Positions 12,529 through 25,300 of a stretch of DNA of 64,000 nucleotides are shown piece by piece; position 1 is the stretch's first letter, and each line of letters begins with the position of its first letter. Source of the stretch: Lepidonotus clava (Eukaryota; Annelida; Polychaeta; Phyllodocida; Polynoidae). A model generated the notes under the pieces. It was given only the letters and a program-made list of their open reading frames with translations, did no database searches and was not told the origin of the DNA. The position numbers and the translations under genes are program-made. Where the stretch lies: contig OW387133.1 in assembly GCA_936440205.1 (NCBI GenBank), positions 70,990,374 through 71,054,373 of the forward strand, read 5' to 3'.

Positions 12529-15500
12529 TATTAATCACTAGGTATTAATCCGTTATGTATAGTTGTGTCCAATGGTGGATTACAGTTAACACCGTGTCAC
12601 AGCCGTCATATCGTCATATGGCTGCAAAAGGAAACCATTAATGATGAGGAATAAACCTGCCAACTTATTTTCCCTATAGTTTAATACACAAAGCCATGGC
12701 AGTGACCTATAGTAATGATCAACTATCCTTCCGAGATCATAACATACGTTCCTCTTCTAGAATATTGATTCCGTCATGTGAAGAAAACAGAATCCATCGA
12801 TCATATATAATCCAACTATTAATGATGTACACATGGGCTACAAAGCCGACTTCTTAATTTTGGTATGAGTCAGAAATTTCGATTCACGCTGCATGAGCAC
12901 AGGAACACCTGTACTGCCAGATAGCTTGCAGTCAGCCCTCTGCTGATCCAAGAAGTTAACTGTAAACTGCTGTGACCACTAACAGCCTGAGGCAACCTGG
13001 TTATTTGAGTTGGGGTCGACGCCAAGGCACGGCCTCTGTTGTCCTGAACAAGTATTGGATCTCAGAACGGATGCAAGCTCTACGGAAGCCTTTTAGCCTC
13101 TAGTGTGTTCAATACAGCCGATGAAGGGGGTACATGTTACACGAGAGCTATTTTCCTAAAGAATTTCTGGCATGTTAAACAACTTATAACAGTGATTCAT
13201 GATTTGTTTTATTGTATAATTATTATACTTTTAATGAATTTCAAAAGATTGTGACGAAGTATCAACATTATCTTGTTGTTCATAATGTTTCAAATAATTT
13301 GGAAATTGCTAAACAAGTCCTGAAGACGCCTAATGAAATTCTATATCAAATATAGTATGCTAATATACCAATATTATCTTCCTTTCAGAGGCTATTGGGT
13401 GTTTTTTTCTTATCTTCTATGGTAGGCCTATCTACATGATTTGTTGTGTATATATATTGTATTCTATTGTCTACTGCATGATTCATTGTGTGGTGATCTA
13501 CCATGAACAATGGAGTCATGAAAACTTTACTGTTTTTAAGGACTCTTGATTGAAAGAGAGACTAAGTAAATAATCTTAAGGCCAATAGTAAAGAGGGGCT
13601 ACACATGCAGAGAGCCTAATGTAAGTGGTGCTTGCTTTAACACTGCAGCGTCACTTATACAGAGCGCTCACCGCCTTGGGTGTACAGATACGGTGATTTA
13701 GGGCCACCTATAGCTTTGTTCAAACCTAGGGAGAAAAAAACAATCACAAAGACGGCCTAAGAAAGTCTCCTAGTTTTAATGCTGGGGTGCCAATGGCCCC
13801 AGTGTTACCTCTTCAATTGTATATGTAGGTCATTAATTGTGTCAGTATTTACCCTTGTTGCTAAATGAGGAGTGTTTTATTTGGTCATTTCAGCGGCAGC
13901 GCCATTAAATAGAATGTGTGATTATTCCAGATTCAATAATCAGGAAACAACATGTGTCTTAAATAGAAAAAGGCAACTTAGGTCATAGAGTTGTTTATGA
14001 CATGCTTTAAGACTGGCAATTTCTGTTTATATCAAAGCTGATTACCTATATATCTCAGTAATGCATTAAAAACCGCATTTAATAGTTTACATTTCCATGT
14101 AGCTGGTTAGTCATAGGGCTATTGTATTTGTATCCGAGAATTTATATAATTAAAACTGAATTGAGGACTCTGGAATAAAAAAAACCTACTCCAGTATCAT
14201 TGTTGCTGCGTATTTCCGCCTATTGGAGACGTTCTTTGTTCACACAATATTTATGGCTTACAATGGATCAAGAGGCTGTAGGTGGTAGTCAAACACACCC
14301 CTGTAATGTGCTTTAGATTTGTTCTGTTTGGATACCTGTTGACCAAAGGGCTGTCAACAAGGCATCTGTTCACGTTTACAACATTGCAGGTTATGGGCGT
14401 GTGGTAACTTTAAATCTAGACTTTAGTAGGTTTCAAGTCAGACATTGTATACACACACTTTGACGTGTATCCAAAGAAGAAAATGCCGACTGAAGGCAAC
14501 TGATTTATATGCTAAATCCTCTCCATGCGTAGCAAACTTCATGACAAAGAAGGAAAATGTATTCACTGTATCAATAATACAATTTCTAAGGTTACATTAC
14601 TTTCTCTTTCTAAAGTAGATCCTAGAATTGATATGGATAAGTCAATGATATGCCAATGAGTTGCACACGTACAAAGTACAATAACTTCAATACATGTATA
14701 TATTCTGGATTTTTTCACAGCTGAAAATGGCCGATGAACTCTGTATTCTTAATGTATTTCCTTAATCATGGTCCTTATAGGATATTAACGTATAGTAACA
14801 CATAAGCGCATTCCATATCATTGTGTGCCCTTTACCTTAACAGGCCGCTTACGGCATAATCTCTTATGAGCATTCGTTAACTATGGACCCACTGCCCGGT
14901 CGGCATTGGATCAACTATTATTAGGTTATGTGACACCTGGAGTGCTAAACATATTTTTATTGACAATTTCTTTCTGAAGCAGCCAGGAGCCCTTGGAGGT
15001 AAAGCAACTTCTCAGCTGGACATTTCTATTATTAGTTATCATGTTCAATGACTTGTGTATATCATGTGACACGTTTCTAATAGGCCTGCTTTAATAAAAT
15101 CGAGCATTGCTATATAGAAACCTACTTTTTCGAGAAGTTGGGCTTTCTCGCAATATTAACCTAAATTCAGTTGGCAATCTATTTACATATAGGCCTACCA
15201 GGAATGAAGAACTAATCAAGACTTGTTTAAGTAGGCCTTCTATAGCGAAAATGGACATCCATTTTATAATTGCTACTACAAACAATTTCTCAAGAAGGGG
15301 AAGTGCACACAGATCTGACTGAACTTATGCCATTTCAACATAATACATGTATCTCACTTTCACTAGGATACAAGATCTGGTTACTTCGATAAAATGATAA
15401 TACCTTAAATGATACATTCATGCAATAAAGGCATGCAGTTGCCATAATCGTTACCCAAAGCACATTTAACTGTAAAACATATGATATATAATCATTATAA

Positions 15501-15559
15501 GATATCCTTCAATCCAAAATAAAAACACGATGTTGAAAATTATTCAAAAGCTCACTCAC
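12529..15559. other. Upstream / possible first-intron sequence
   Basis: About 3 kb without a supported exon. It would be promoter and 5' UTR if the LRR gene starts just above 12528, or an intron if the candidate exon at 15560-15623 is used. Confidence 0.45.
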
Positions 15560-15623
15560 CGGTAAGGGAAAAAACAGGCCGAGAAAGTAAACCCTTAAAA
15601 GTTTGTGAAGTCACGGAAGCCAT
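15560..15623 (-). CDS. Candidate alternative first coding exon of the LRR/EF-hand gene
   Basis: On the minus strand an ATG in good context (AAATATGG) opens 21 codons reading MASVTSQTFKGLLSRPVFS followed by LT. It ends in phase 1 at a strong donor (ACCG|GTGAGTGAG). The acceptor at 9975 (exon 2 of the LRR/EF-hand gene) is the nearest downstream exon expecting phase 1, so the two could join to give a protein lacking the acidic N-terminus. The short basic and hydroxylated leader would suit a targeting peptide. No transcript evidence; it may instead start an unrelated gene. Confidence 0.4.
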
Positions 15624-16398
15624 ATTTACAAATCTGCTCAGGACAATCCACGTGTAAACTCCTAATGCACTGCTAAGGTTGTGATGAATAATCAGAGCTG
15701 AGAGTACGTCGTCAAGTCCGCCATGGAAATTAATCTATTAAAACAAAAGGGTTATTGCACGAGTCCCGCCAGCGTTCGCGCCCCCTTGACGCAACACCGT
15801 TTAACATGTGTGAAAGCGTCTGCAGCCGACGCTTGCACTTGCAAGCAGGAGGTGGGATGGGCGCGCTGTTGGACTTCGAAAAGCATTCATTTGCTCGCTT
15901 CGGGTACACCCTGATTACATTGTATCCATTTTAACTTGAGAATATGTTATGGCGTTTTTGAAAAAAATATATCATAATTGGATAACATGAATAATAGCAT
16001 AGGCCTACATGTTTAAATCCAGTCTGAGTTAATAGGAGAGGGGGTGGTGGTATCTTGCGTTGAAGTGGTAAATAATTGTTGTAAATTTACAGTACATCTG
16101 TATTTACTCGTTTTACGGTGTAGTACGTCTACACAACATAACATTAATCAATTGGGGTAAATTTTGTCTAAACTTCAAAAGATGTGGGTTTCAAATGCTT
16201 CAAGCGACATCATACAAGGTTTGAAAATGATATTCGATTCTAAATATTATAAAACATTTTCTAATAGCAATGCCTCCAATGCAATAGATACCAGTACTAT
16301 TATTGGTGCAGTTTGCAATCAAAAGCAAAATGTGACAGGAGAACTTTAAAAGCGGTGCAGCGCAATGCAGTAGTGCCCCCTATAATACATAGCTCAAA

Positions 16399-19300
16399 TC
16401 ATAGCTCCTCACGCGCCGCCTTGAGTTTAATACAACCCATACCTGTGAGCAAACACCTTCGCCCCCTGTTGGTAAGAATGTGCAATAATTCTCCTTGGGA
16501 ATCCGCTTCTTTCTTTTCGATTTTTTCCCTTTCTGTGTCTCCTTTTTTGTTTCTACGCCAGTCTTCTGAGCTACGATTACTCAAGGAGACACTGCTCGTG
16601 GGTTTTCCAGAAGTTGGGAACGATTTTTGCTTCAAAAGCGGTTTTCTTTCTGGGACCTTGATGTGAGGTTCGGTTTGCTGACGCACGAAGACCTTTTTGT
16701 TCGGTCCCTCTACTGTCACGTTATGTGACTTATCCATGGCAAGTTTCCTTAGATGTGGATTCAATATCGGACTCTTTGGTGTCTCTGTTTATAGATACAA
16801 CAAAGAATAATTGTACGATTTGAATATTTACCAGCCATCGGCGAATCCAGGGGGGGGGGGGGGCGGACGGCCTCTCCCCCCAACCCCACCACAAGAAAAA
16901 AAGAGAGAGAGAAAGAGAAGGGAAAAGAAAAGAAAATAAGAGGGGAAAATCTTGGCCCTGTCCTTCCCACCCTCTGCTTCCCCTCCCGGCCCTGTGCTTC
17001 CCCTCCCGGCCCTGTGCTTCCCCTCCTGACCCTGTGCTTCCCTCCTGACCCTGTGCTTCCCCTCCCGGCCCTGTGCTTCCCCTCCCGGCCCTGTGCTTCC
17101 CCTCCCGGCCCTGTGCTTCCCCTCCTGACCCTGTGCTTCCCTCCTGACCCTGTGCTTCCCCTCCCGTCCCTGTGCTTCCCCTCCCGGCCCTGTGCTTCCT
17201 CTCCCGTCGCTGTGCTTCCTCTCCCATCCCTACGCTTCCCCTTCTGTCCGTCCTTCCCCTCTCGTCTCTGTCCTTCCCCTACTAGCCCTGTCCTTTCCCC
17301 CCTGGTCCAGTCCTTCCCCTCCCGGCCCTGTCCTTTCCCTCCCAACCTTGTGCCTTCTCTCCCAACCCTGTGCCTCTTCTCCTGGCCCTGTGCCTCTTCT
17401 CCTGGCCCTATGCCTCCTGCATGAACGAGGTTATCTTTTCATTTTATTTCTGGGGGTGGCCCCCATACTCTCCCAATGGGAGGGGGAACCTGGGAGAATG
17501 GATATGCAAATTGAAAATATGAGAAAAAAACTATCATCCTTTAAGGTCCCTATATACATACCACATAAGTACCCCAGAATGCTTCAGATTGCATCAATAA
17601 GAGGTTATCAAAATAAAAATCTGGGGGTGGCCCCCCATACCCCCCTCTCAATGGGTAGGGGAACCTGGAGGAATGGATATGTAAATTGAAAATAGAAAAA
17701 AAAAACTATCATCCCTTAACCCTTACACTGCCAGAGGCCTCATATGGGGCCCTATAGTAAAATCCCATAGGAAGACCATTGAAAGAATGCAAATCATGCT
17801 TTCAGAATCTGAAAGAATTTTTCAGTTATTCCAGTTAGAACCAGAGATACAGGTATTTGAACATCAGACTATCAAGTCACCCAAAAATGTTAGAATTGCG
17901 ATTCGTGAAACCATAAACAATGTACTTACATTTGAATTTGCCATACTAATTAAAAAATCATGAAAAATGGGTGAATTTATGTAAATGACATGATTTTTAA
18001 TTTGCTCTAACTTTTCCTTCATTTATGATAATCACAAACTGTCTTTTCCACAAAAAAGATGATGTTTTCATGTTATTTTAATAAAGAGTGATATAGTTAT
18101 TTTATTAATTATTGGTTACCATGGTAACCTGCAAATTACTATAGTTACGAACAATTACTCCTCACAATAAATTTGCCCTATTGGCACAGTGCCAACATTT
18201 GGAACGTTTTTATCAAAATTATTGAAAAAAGCTTTTCATCTGAAGAATCTAAACTAAATTTGAGTTTTAGGGAATTTATGCACTAATTTTTGTATTTTGG
18301 GCAATATTTCAGTAAATATAAGTTATATTGAGATATATCTGGCAGTGAAAGGGTTAAGGTCACATAAGTACCTCAGAATGCCTCAGATTGCATGAATGAG
18401 AGGCTATCTTTCCAACAAATGTTCTGGGGGTGGCCCCCCACACCCCCTCCCCCAATGGGAGAGGACACACCTCCCATACCCTCCCCGTGCACCGCCCTTG
18501 CCCGAAATAACTCTAATACCTTTGTCAGTATCCCAGCAAACACACAACGTTCAGACAACGTTTTGCAACATTACCTTTTCACAACATTCAAAGAAAAACG
18601 TGGTAGCAACGTTGCTGCAACGTAATTCACAATGTTTTCTTGAAACATACTTGCAACATTGCAAAATGACGTTGTGACAACGTAATTTTCACAACATTGT
18701 GACAACATTACTTTCACAACGTTGTAACAACATTGCATGGCAACATAATTGCAACCTATAGGTGGCACCACAATCTGAAGGGCACAGGATTTGGAAAAAC
18801 GTTTTTTACTTGTTGCAATTTAGGACAAGAATCAGATTTTTTTTTCAAACAAAATTCATAAACAAGGTACCCTAAATAACAGAACATTATTAATATTCAT
18901 AAGATCTTGCAGTGATGAAATATTATGGTTTGAGGAGGGATATTAAAATAAAAGGTTAAGTAAAACACCTTTTTTGTAGTTGACCAACATGGTAGGGCTT
19001 CTTTAGCCTTGGGAGGTGAGTTTGTAAATGCAACAGGTCATTAACCTGAAATAATCTAACATACATAACCATTATGTTGGATTCAAGATGCAAAATGCAA
19101 TCTGGAATCAAAATATGGAATATTTAATAAAGACTGCCTTTATTTTTTATAATTATTTTATGTTATTCATAATTGATTTCTTTTATTAATTATCATAAAA
19201 GTTTGGGATCATCACAAAATGATGATGACATCATTAGGGAACAGAAATATGCCAGACCCAATGTATTACACATTATAAATAGTATTTATGAATATTGATC

Positions 19301-22300
19301 ATATTAGCTATATTGCTAAAAATAAAGTTGTAAAAAGGTTGTGAGAAGGTGACACTACAACGTTGGGTACAACGTTGCTGCAACCTTTCTGGGAGTCCAC
19401 AAATTTACGTTGTAACAACGTAAATTTGCAACGTTGTTGCAACCAAAGTGCAACGTTGTAGCAACGTTGTAGCAACGTAAAATTGTTAGCTGGGATCATT
19501 ATTATATATAGAGGGTACATGCAAGCGCAGTCGGATTAAAGACAAAGGACAAAACAGAATTCTTTGGAAAATACTTACAAATAATAAGACTGATGTAATA
19601 GACATAATAGTAGGATGTGAGTAAGAATTCATGCTTTATACCTTTCCTGCTTGAAAATACAGAAATTTTAATATGTTAGAAGGTAGTGGTACATCTATAT
19701 CATTGAAATAAAGTTTGAGATTTAATATTTCGAAGTTTTCCAATACTTATCACCCCACACAATCATATGTTTGTTAACAGACACCATTTCTTAATTTTAT
19801 TCCAAAAATAAATACAAGAGAAATTCCAGCGCTAGCAAAAGGAAATGTTTTTGTCACTTTTTCAATTTCTATGACTTTTCCATTTTCATTTTCGGGGTCT
19901 CAGTGAGAAATACACGTACGTGTAACAAAAAGGCCTACATGTACATGTGTATTACAGAGTCGATTTACCAGTGGCGGGCTTCGGGAGAGTTTGCTTGCTT
20001 TTTTTCTGAAAATGTTATTTTATGTTAAGTTGAAACAATAAAAAGAAGACTCACCATTAGTTTCTTCTTCCTCGGGCACCTCGGTGACGGACCAGGGGTT
20101 CATCTGGGGGCCGGCGGCCCGCGGCCCGGAGGCCGAGTGGGCCGTCGGCGTTAACATGGGCGACTGGTTGAGGCGCGGGTGGACCTTGTCGGCGCTGCGA
20201 CTGGCCAGTTTCCGGTCGGCATTCTTGGCCGCCGCCGACGACGACAGGTCGAAGTACTCGGCCCTGCTGGGTGCACTGCGCCGCCCGCTGGGCTGACCCT
20301 TGGCGGTGGCCGGCCGACGGTCCTCGCTACCCGTCCCCGACACCAGTGGAGGGTCGACGCCGCTCATTCTGTTCACTGAGTTCTCGTCAGAACGAGATGA
20401 CGCCGCGAGACCAGCATCCTGAGAGCGAGAGCGCAGCAACGGCTGAGGGGTTGCAGTCGGAGACACAGTTTTGATTGAGGAGGCGGAAGGTGATCTGAGT
20501 AAGGACTTCCGGTCGTCGCGACGTAGGACGCTGGAGGTCGTTTTTGGACGCCCCCTGGTGCGAGTGTCGCGGGTCCCTCTTCTGGAGGCCGACGGTGTTG
20601 CCGACGTCCACGGACGAAGGTTGGCGATGTGGTAGACGGCCTTCCGCGCCGCTTTGTCGTAGACCAACGACCCGGACGTGTGCCCCTTGTCGTCTGTGCC
20701 GCCACTCCTTGGCTGAAAAGGTCCGAAATTACACCTCAAAATTAGTTTCAATGTCGGGGTAGCAATATGCTAGAGGTAGACATGTTCAGTAGGTGGTGGT
20801 ATGATACCGGGTTTGTAATCTTTGAGTTTTCTTCAATTTTACCAGTTGAGACAAACTTAAAAACGGGTGGGGAAAGTAGGGCCTATATGTTGAAGAAACT
20901 ACAATATCGTGCTTGACATATAATAATAGCGAGCTCCCAGTGAGGCGCTTGAGCTTTGATTACCTATTAATTCAGGACTTTTAACTTTCATAATAACTTT
21001 ATAAAACGACGGTGATTTGTTTTAATTCAGTGGCGGATCCCAGATTTGAAAAAAAAGGCGATGGGCATGTCCGTGCATACTATAACTCCTTTCAGACATA
21101 CAACGGCAATGCACATCAAAGCACTTCAGATCGCTTCATGTCTCCTGTCTGGAATGAAAAGCATTCTCGAAAGCGCATCAATGCGCCTTAAAAGCTTATT
21201 CCAGAATTCAAACATTTGGACCAATACTCCAGAAAGGAGAAGACTATTGTGCTTATCATCTTACATTATATTTTATTCTATGAAATCATAGACCTATATC
21301 GAAATATTATTCCAAAACTAGTTTTTCAAAATAGATATTGACATAGGGTTTATAGGGTTTATAGTTTATAGTGGGTGCTCAATTAGATGTCTACGGCAGT
21401 TCAAAGGCAGTCATTGTTGTATTTGTGCTCGCTCCTCACTCTGTGAAGAACGATAGATAGGGTATAGGCCTATCTTATTTGCAATTAGCAAACCTGGGAA
21501 GCTAACAAGCTTATTGTTCGGGTTGTAATAAACCATCGTGAGAACCTGCTTGACGGTACAAACTAAAATGAGTGCAAATCACACATGAAAGTGCAATATT
21601 TTCCCGAAATCTATAGCAAGAAATCCCATGTATCTGCACTGCCAGACCTTTACCCTTTATAGTTAATGGAATGGTAATAGAAATGATATTACATAAATGC
21701 GTAAGATAAACATTATGATGGAGGAAGTATGTTCATTCTAGAACAACAATAATTGTAATTAACTGACCCCTTCCTGCTCTCACTATCGATTATGGAAAAA
21801 ACCGTATTATAATTCACTGACCACTGCAGCGTTTTGAGGCGGGTTAGAATTGGAGTGGCCCTTAGCTCTAAGTGGATTAGGATCTACTCATTGGTCCTTT
21901 CCCAGGCCCCTAGACCAGTTCAAGACTAGATTAAATACTATAAGCTTTTCATGTCTACTACCAGCAATGCTCTGTTAATGTGTGTTATAAACATAAACCG
22001 TAAAATCAATTATTCCTAGAGCACCGATGCGTATGGAACACATTATATATGTATCCTCCGGCCATGTAATGTTTGTGTGAATCTTATAGCCTGTGACCAA
22101 TCTACTGGTATGACCACACTCTATACATGACTTAATTGCTTTGATTATTATATACGTTTCCCCATAGATACACTAATTGATAAAAACATAGGCCTATTCT
22201 ACATAATCTATTTGCCTCTTGGCTCTCATTTTATAGAAATTTATACCACTCCTCACTAATCTGATCGCATATTGCAATTATCAACAAATGAGGTGCAATT

Positions 22301-25300
22301 TATGACAACGTATATATATAGAGGCAATATAATTATGTACACTAATTGTAGCATGTGTAATGATGGGGAGCAATACTACGATAAACAAGTATAGAGAACA
22401 ACACCTGTAGCTGCTAGTGTACTGTAACATTATCTTCTTTAAACCTCAAATTGATTGAGTGGAAATCCGATCTGTGGTGGTTATCTGATAGCGACTGACT
22501 GAGAGACGGTGCGCATTTTGTATCCATGGATGAAGCTATATCCCGAAAGGGGCATGCATTCAGTTGACATAAAATTCACATGTTGTTAAGGGAAGGGTGT
22601 AATTCATAAATGTAATGGAATGTAGTTTAGAATGGGAAAGGTAAACAATATGAAAACGGCTAGAATATAAACTAAGCGTGTGATGATTTTTGAGTTGTTT
22701 CGAACCCATAATGCTAGATAGCATGGGACTCTCTTCTCTTGTTTTGCATGCAATTATGTCAGGCATTCTGTTGTCTAAAAGATTGATTGTTGGAAATATT
22801 TGCTTGGAAACCAATTATTAATATAGTTACCCCCTACCACTAACATCTTATTCCACATTTCTCATGCATGTGCAGAACCGCTGACCAGAACGGCGAGTTG
22901 TTGAATACCAATAACGTGACAGCCCAGCCGTATGGTCAGGGTCGTCTGGTTATTCTGACATATCAGTCTATGAAACCCAACCATTGCAGAAAACGACAGG
23001 AAGAAAATATCACACTTCGAAATTCTCTTGTTTTTATGTTAATACTCAATTATTGCTTCATCTATACGCGTACCGATAAACACTGTATTGATAATTTTGT
23101 TAGTGCTTACAATAAAATCCTTACCGATAGTTATATTTCTCTATCTTCAACGGCCTATATACACGTTAAATTGCTTGGAGTTATGAAGTTATATCTTGAC
23201 CGTTATTCCAATTGTAATCCGTGCGCGTTATGAACAGATGATATAATAAGACTTCACATTATGGTTGTCCAATTAGTGTCGTTTTCCTTAATGGTAAAAC
23301 AGTAACTTGGGTATTCTGAGTGAACACTAACCTCCCGTGGCTATGGTTAGCCAGTGGTCAGTGTGCCTGGAGGACTCCCGCCTGGAAACAATGCTCTCTC
23401 ACAGGAGTAAACCAATTGTCGACGCCTCGATGACCAAAGCAGGCGGGGCCCTTCACTTCCTACTAAATTAGGAACAAAACTAACGGCGCCACCAAATACG
23501 ATTAACTGCACTGCTCGGACCGAGACACATCAGGCGAATAGGGGAACACTTACAGTTCCCTAACTCTATCCGCTGAGAGTGGAGAGTTAAAGATCAACAG
23601 TTGGCAGTCAATACGGCACGTTAGCCTAAGGGTTTCTGTATGCAATAGGGATATATATGTGTAAGATGAACATGCCGTGGTCCCTAGCAGTGGCGTTCTA
23701 ACGCTTAATCAAATACACGTTTGCAAGTACGGACTACAGAAAACACAAGACAGTCTATAGACATTTGGCACAAAACGACTATTTCACTGGCACTCTGAAA
23801 AAAGCATACGTTAAAATATCAGTGGCAGACTTAGAGGTGGCGTGGGGGCGTGGGGGCGTGGGGGCGTGGGGGCGTGCTGTTCCCCCACATTATTTTCCCA
23901 TTATTATGTTAGATTCGATTTCGTCCCTAATCAAAAGGTTATGTCTAATTCAAATTCTTAGCGTATCATAATTATTCTATCACAAGTTTTAACACAACCA
24001 TTAATCCAAAGCGGGACAGTGGAAATGCTATTGCAACAAAGAGCTTTCTTCAATAACCAATCTGAAAAGTGCGGGCGACTGGGGTTCAATTCTGGGCTGA
24101 GCTGGCTATACTTCTCCCCTCTGTCTCCCAGTGGCAATGACTGTTGTGGGTAGGGCCCTGCCTATGGGACCCTGCACATTAAAGAACACCTGCCTCCATA
24201 AAAGTGTAGGGGTATGGTCTCTATACCTTCTCATAGATACAATCATTTCATAGATGCAATCATCAGACAGACCTTGTTCTCACCATGATATGACCATAGA
24301 TGTCGATACAGTGTAAAACCCCAATAACCAACCAACCAATCTGAAAAGTACATTACTGCGACAACTGACATGATAATTGATGGATCCAAGCATACAAGCT
24401 ATAAATACCCTGGTCATTCTCTCAGAAGTATAATCATACAATGCCGATACTTGACGTTGTGATGTTCAATATTTATTGGCTCCCCCTACATAGTTAGTTA
24501 TATGTACTAGATTGTTACGCTTATTTTATCTAAAAAAAATTGTCTTCTTTTTAATAGCTTTATTTATCTTAGTAGGGGTAAGGATTTCTCCTTGTCTGCC
24601 CCCCTATCCAGCCATAATAGATTTATATTTTTTATCCACAGGGGAGCAGCATATTTCTTACAAAATCAATATACAAAGTTACAATTTCAACGATAGTATA
24701 ATTCTAATAGATAATTTGACTCAACTGTATAGAAATAATAAGTTCAGCAAGATCCAGACTATAATCTATATATACAGAAATCATTATTTACCCTGGAATG
24801 ATTTCAGATTACAAACAAATTGTACATAATTAAGCCTAATTTCCCATGGTTTTTATATTATTGGATGAAATGAGATGGTGTTATCTGTATGAAAATGATA
24901 TCCTGCACAGATTAACAGTTAATTTTCAATATAAATTCAAGGTATTGGTATAATCCACCCAAAGTAGTTTTTTATCTGAGTCTTAAAAAAGTCTTTATCA
25001 ACCAAATTCCTAAGTTGGGGGTCTAAATCATTCCATAGATTGCCCATTAAATAAAGTGGTGATTTCATTAACCTAGTATTCCTAGGTGTAAAAACATCAA
25101 TTCTTGGTGCCTGGGCCACTCTTGCCATATAATTTACTGTATTTAACAATGTAATACCATCATTATAAACAAGTCTTCCGGCTGTAGTTATCAGAAAGTA
25201 TTTTTGCGCCTATATGATAGTGGTAATAAATTTGCTTTCATAAACAATTCATGATTATGAATATCCCTCGGTCGTAGTATACACTATACTGTTCTTAGTG

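Noticed and set aside
16730-17689. Open frames on both strands up to 194 codons, Gly/Arg- or Pro/Leu-rich
   Set aside because: Translation of the 20-bp minisatellite and flanking homopolymers; open on both strands because the unit lacks stops.
20084-20762. Plus-strand and out-of-frame minus-strand ORFs overlapping 20055-20712
   Set aside because: Shadows of the GC-rich coding exon on the minus strand, which has matched splice sites and phase.
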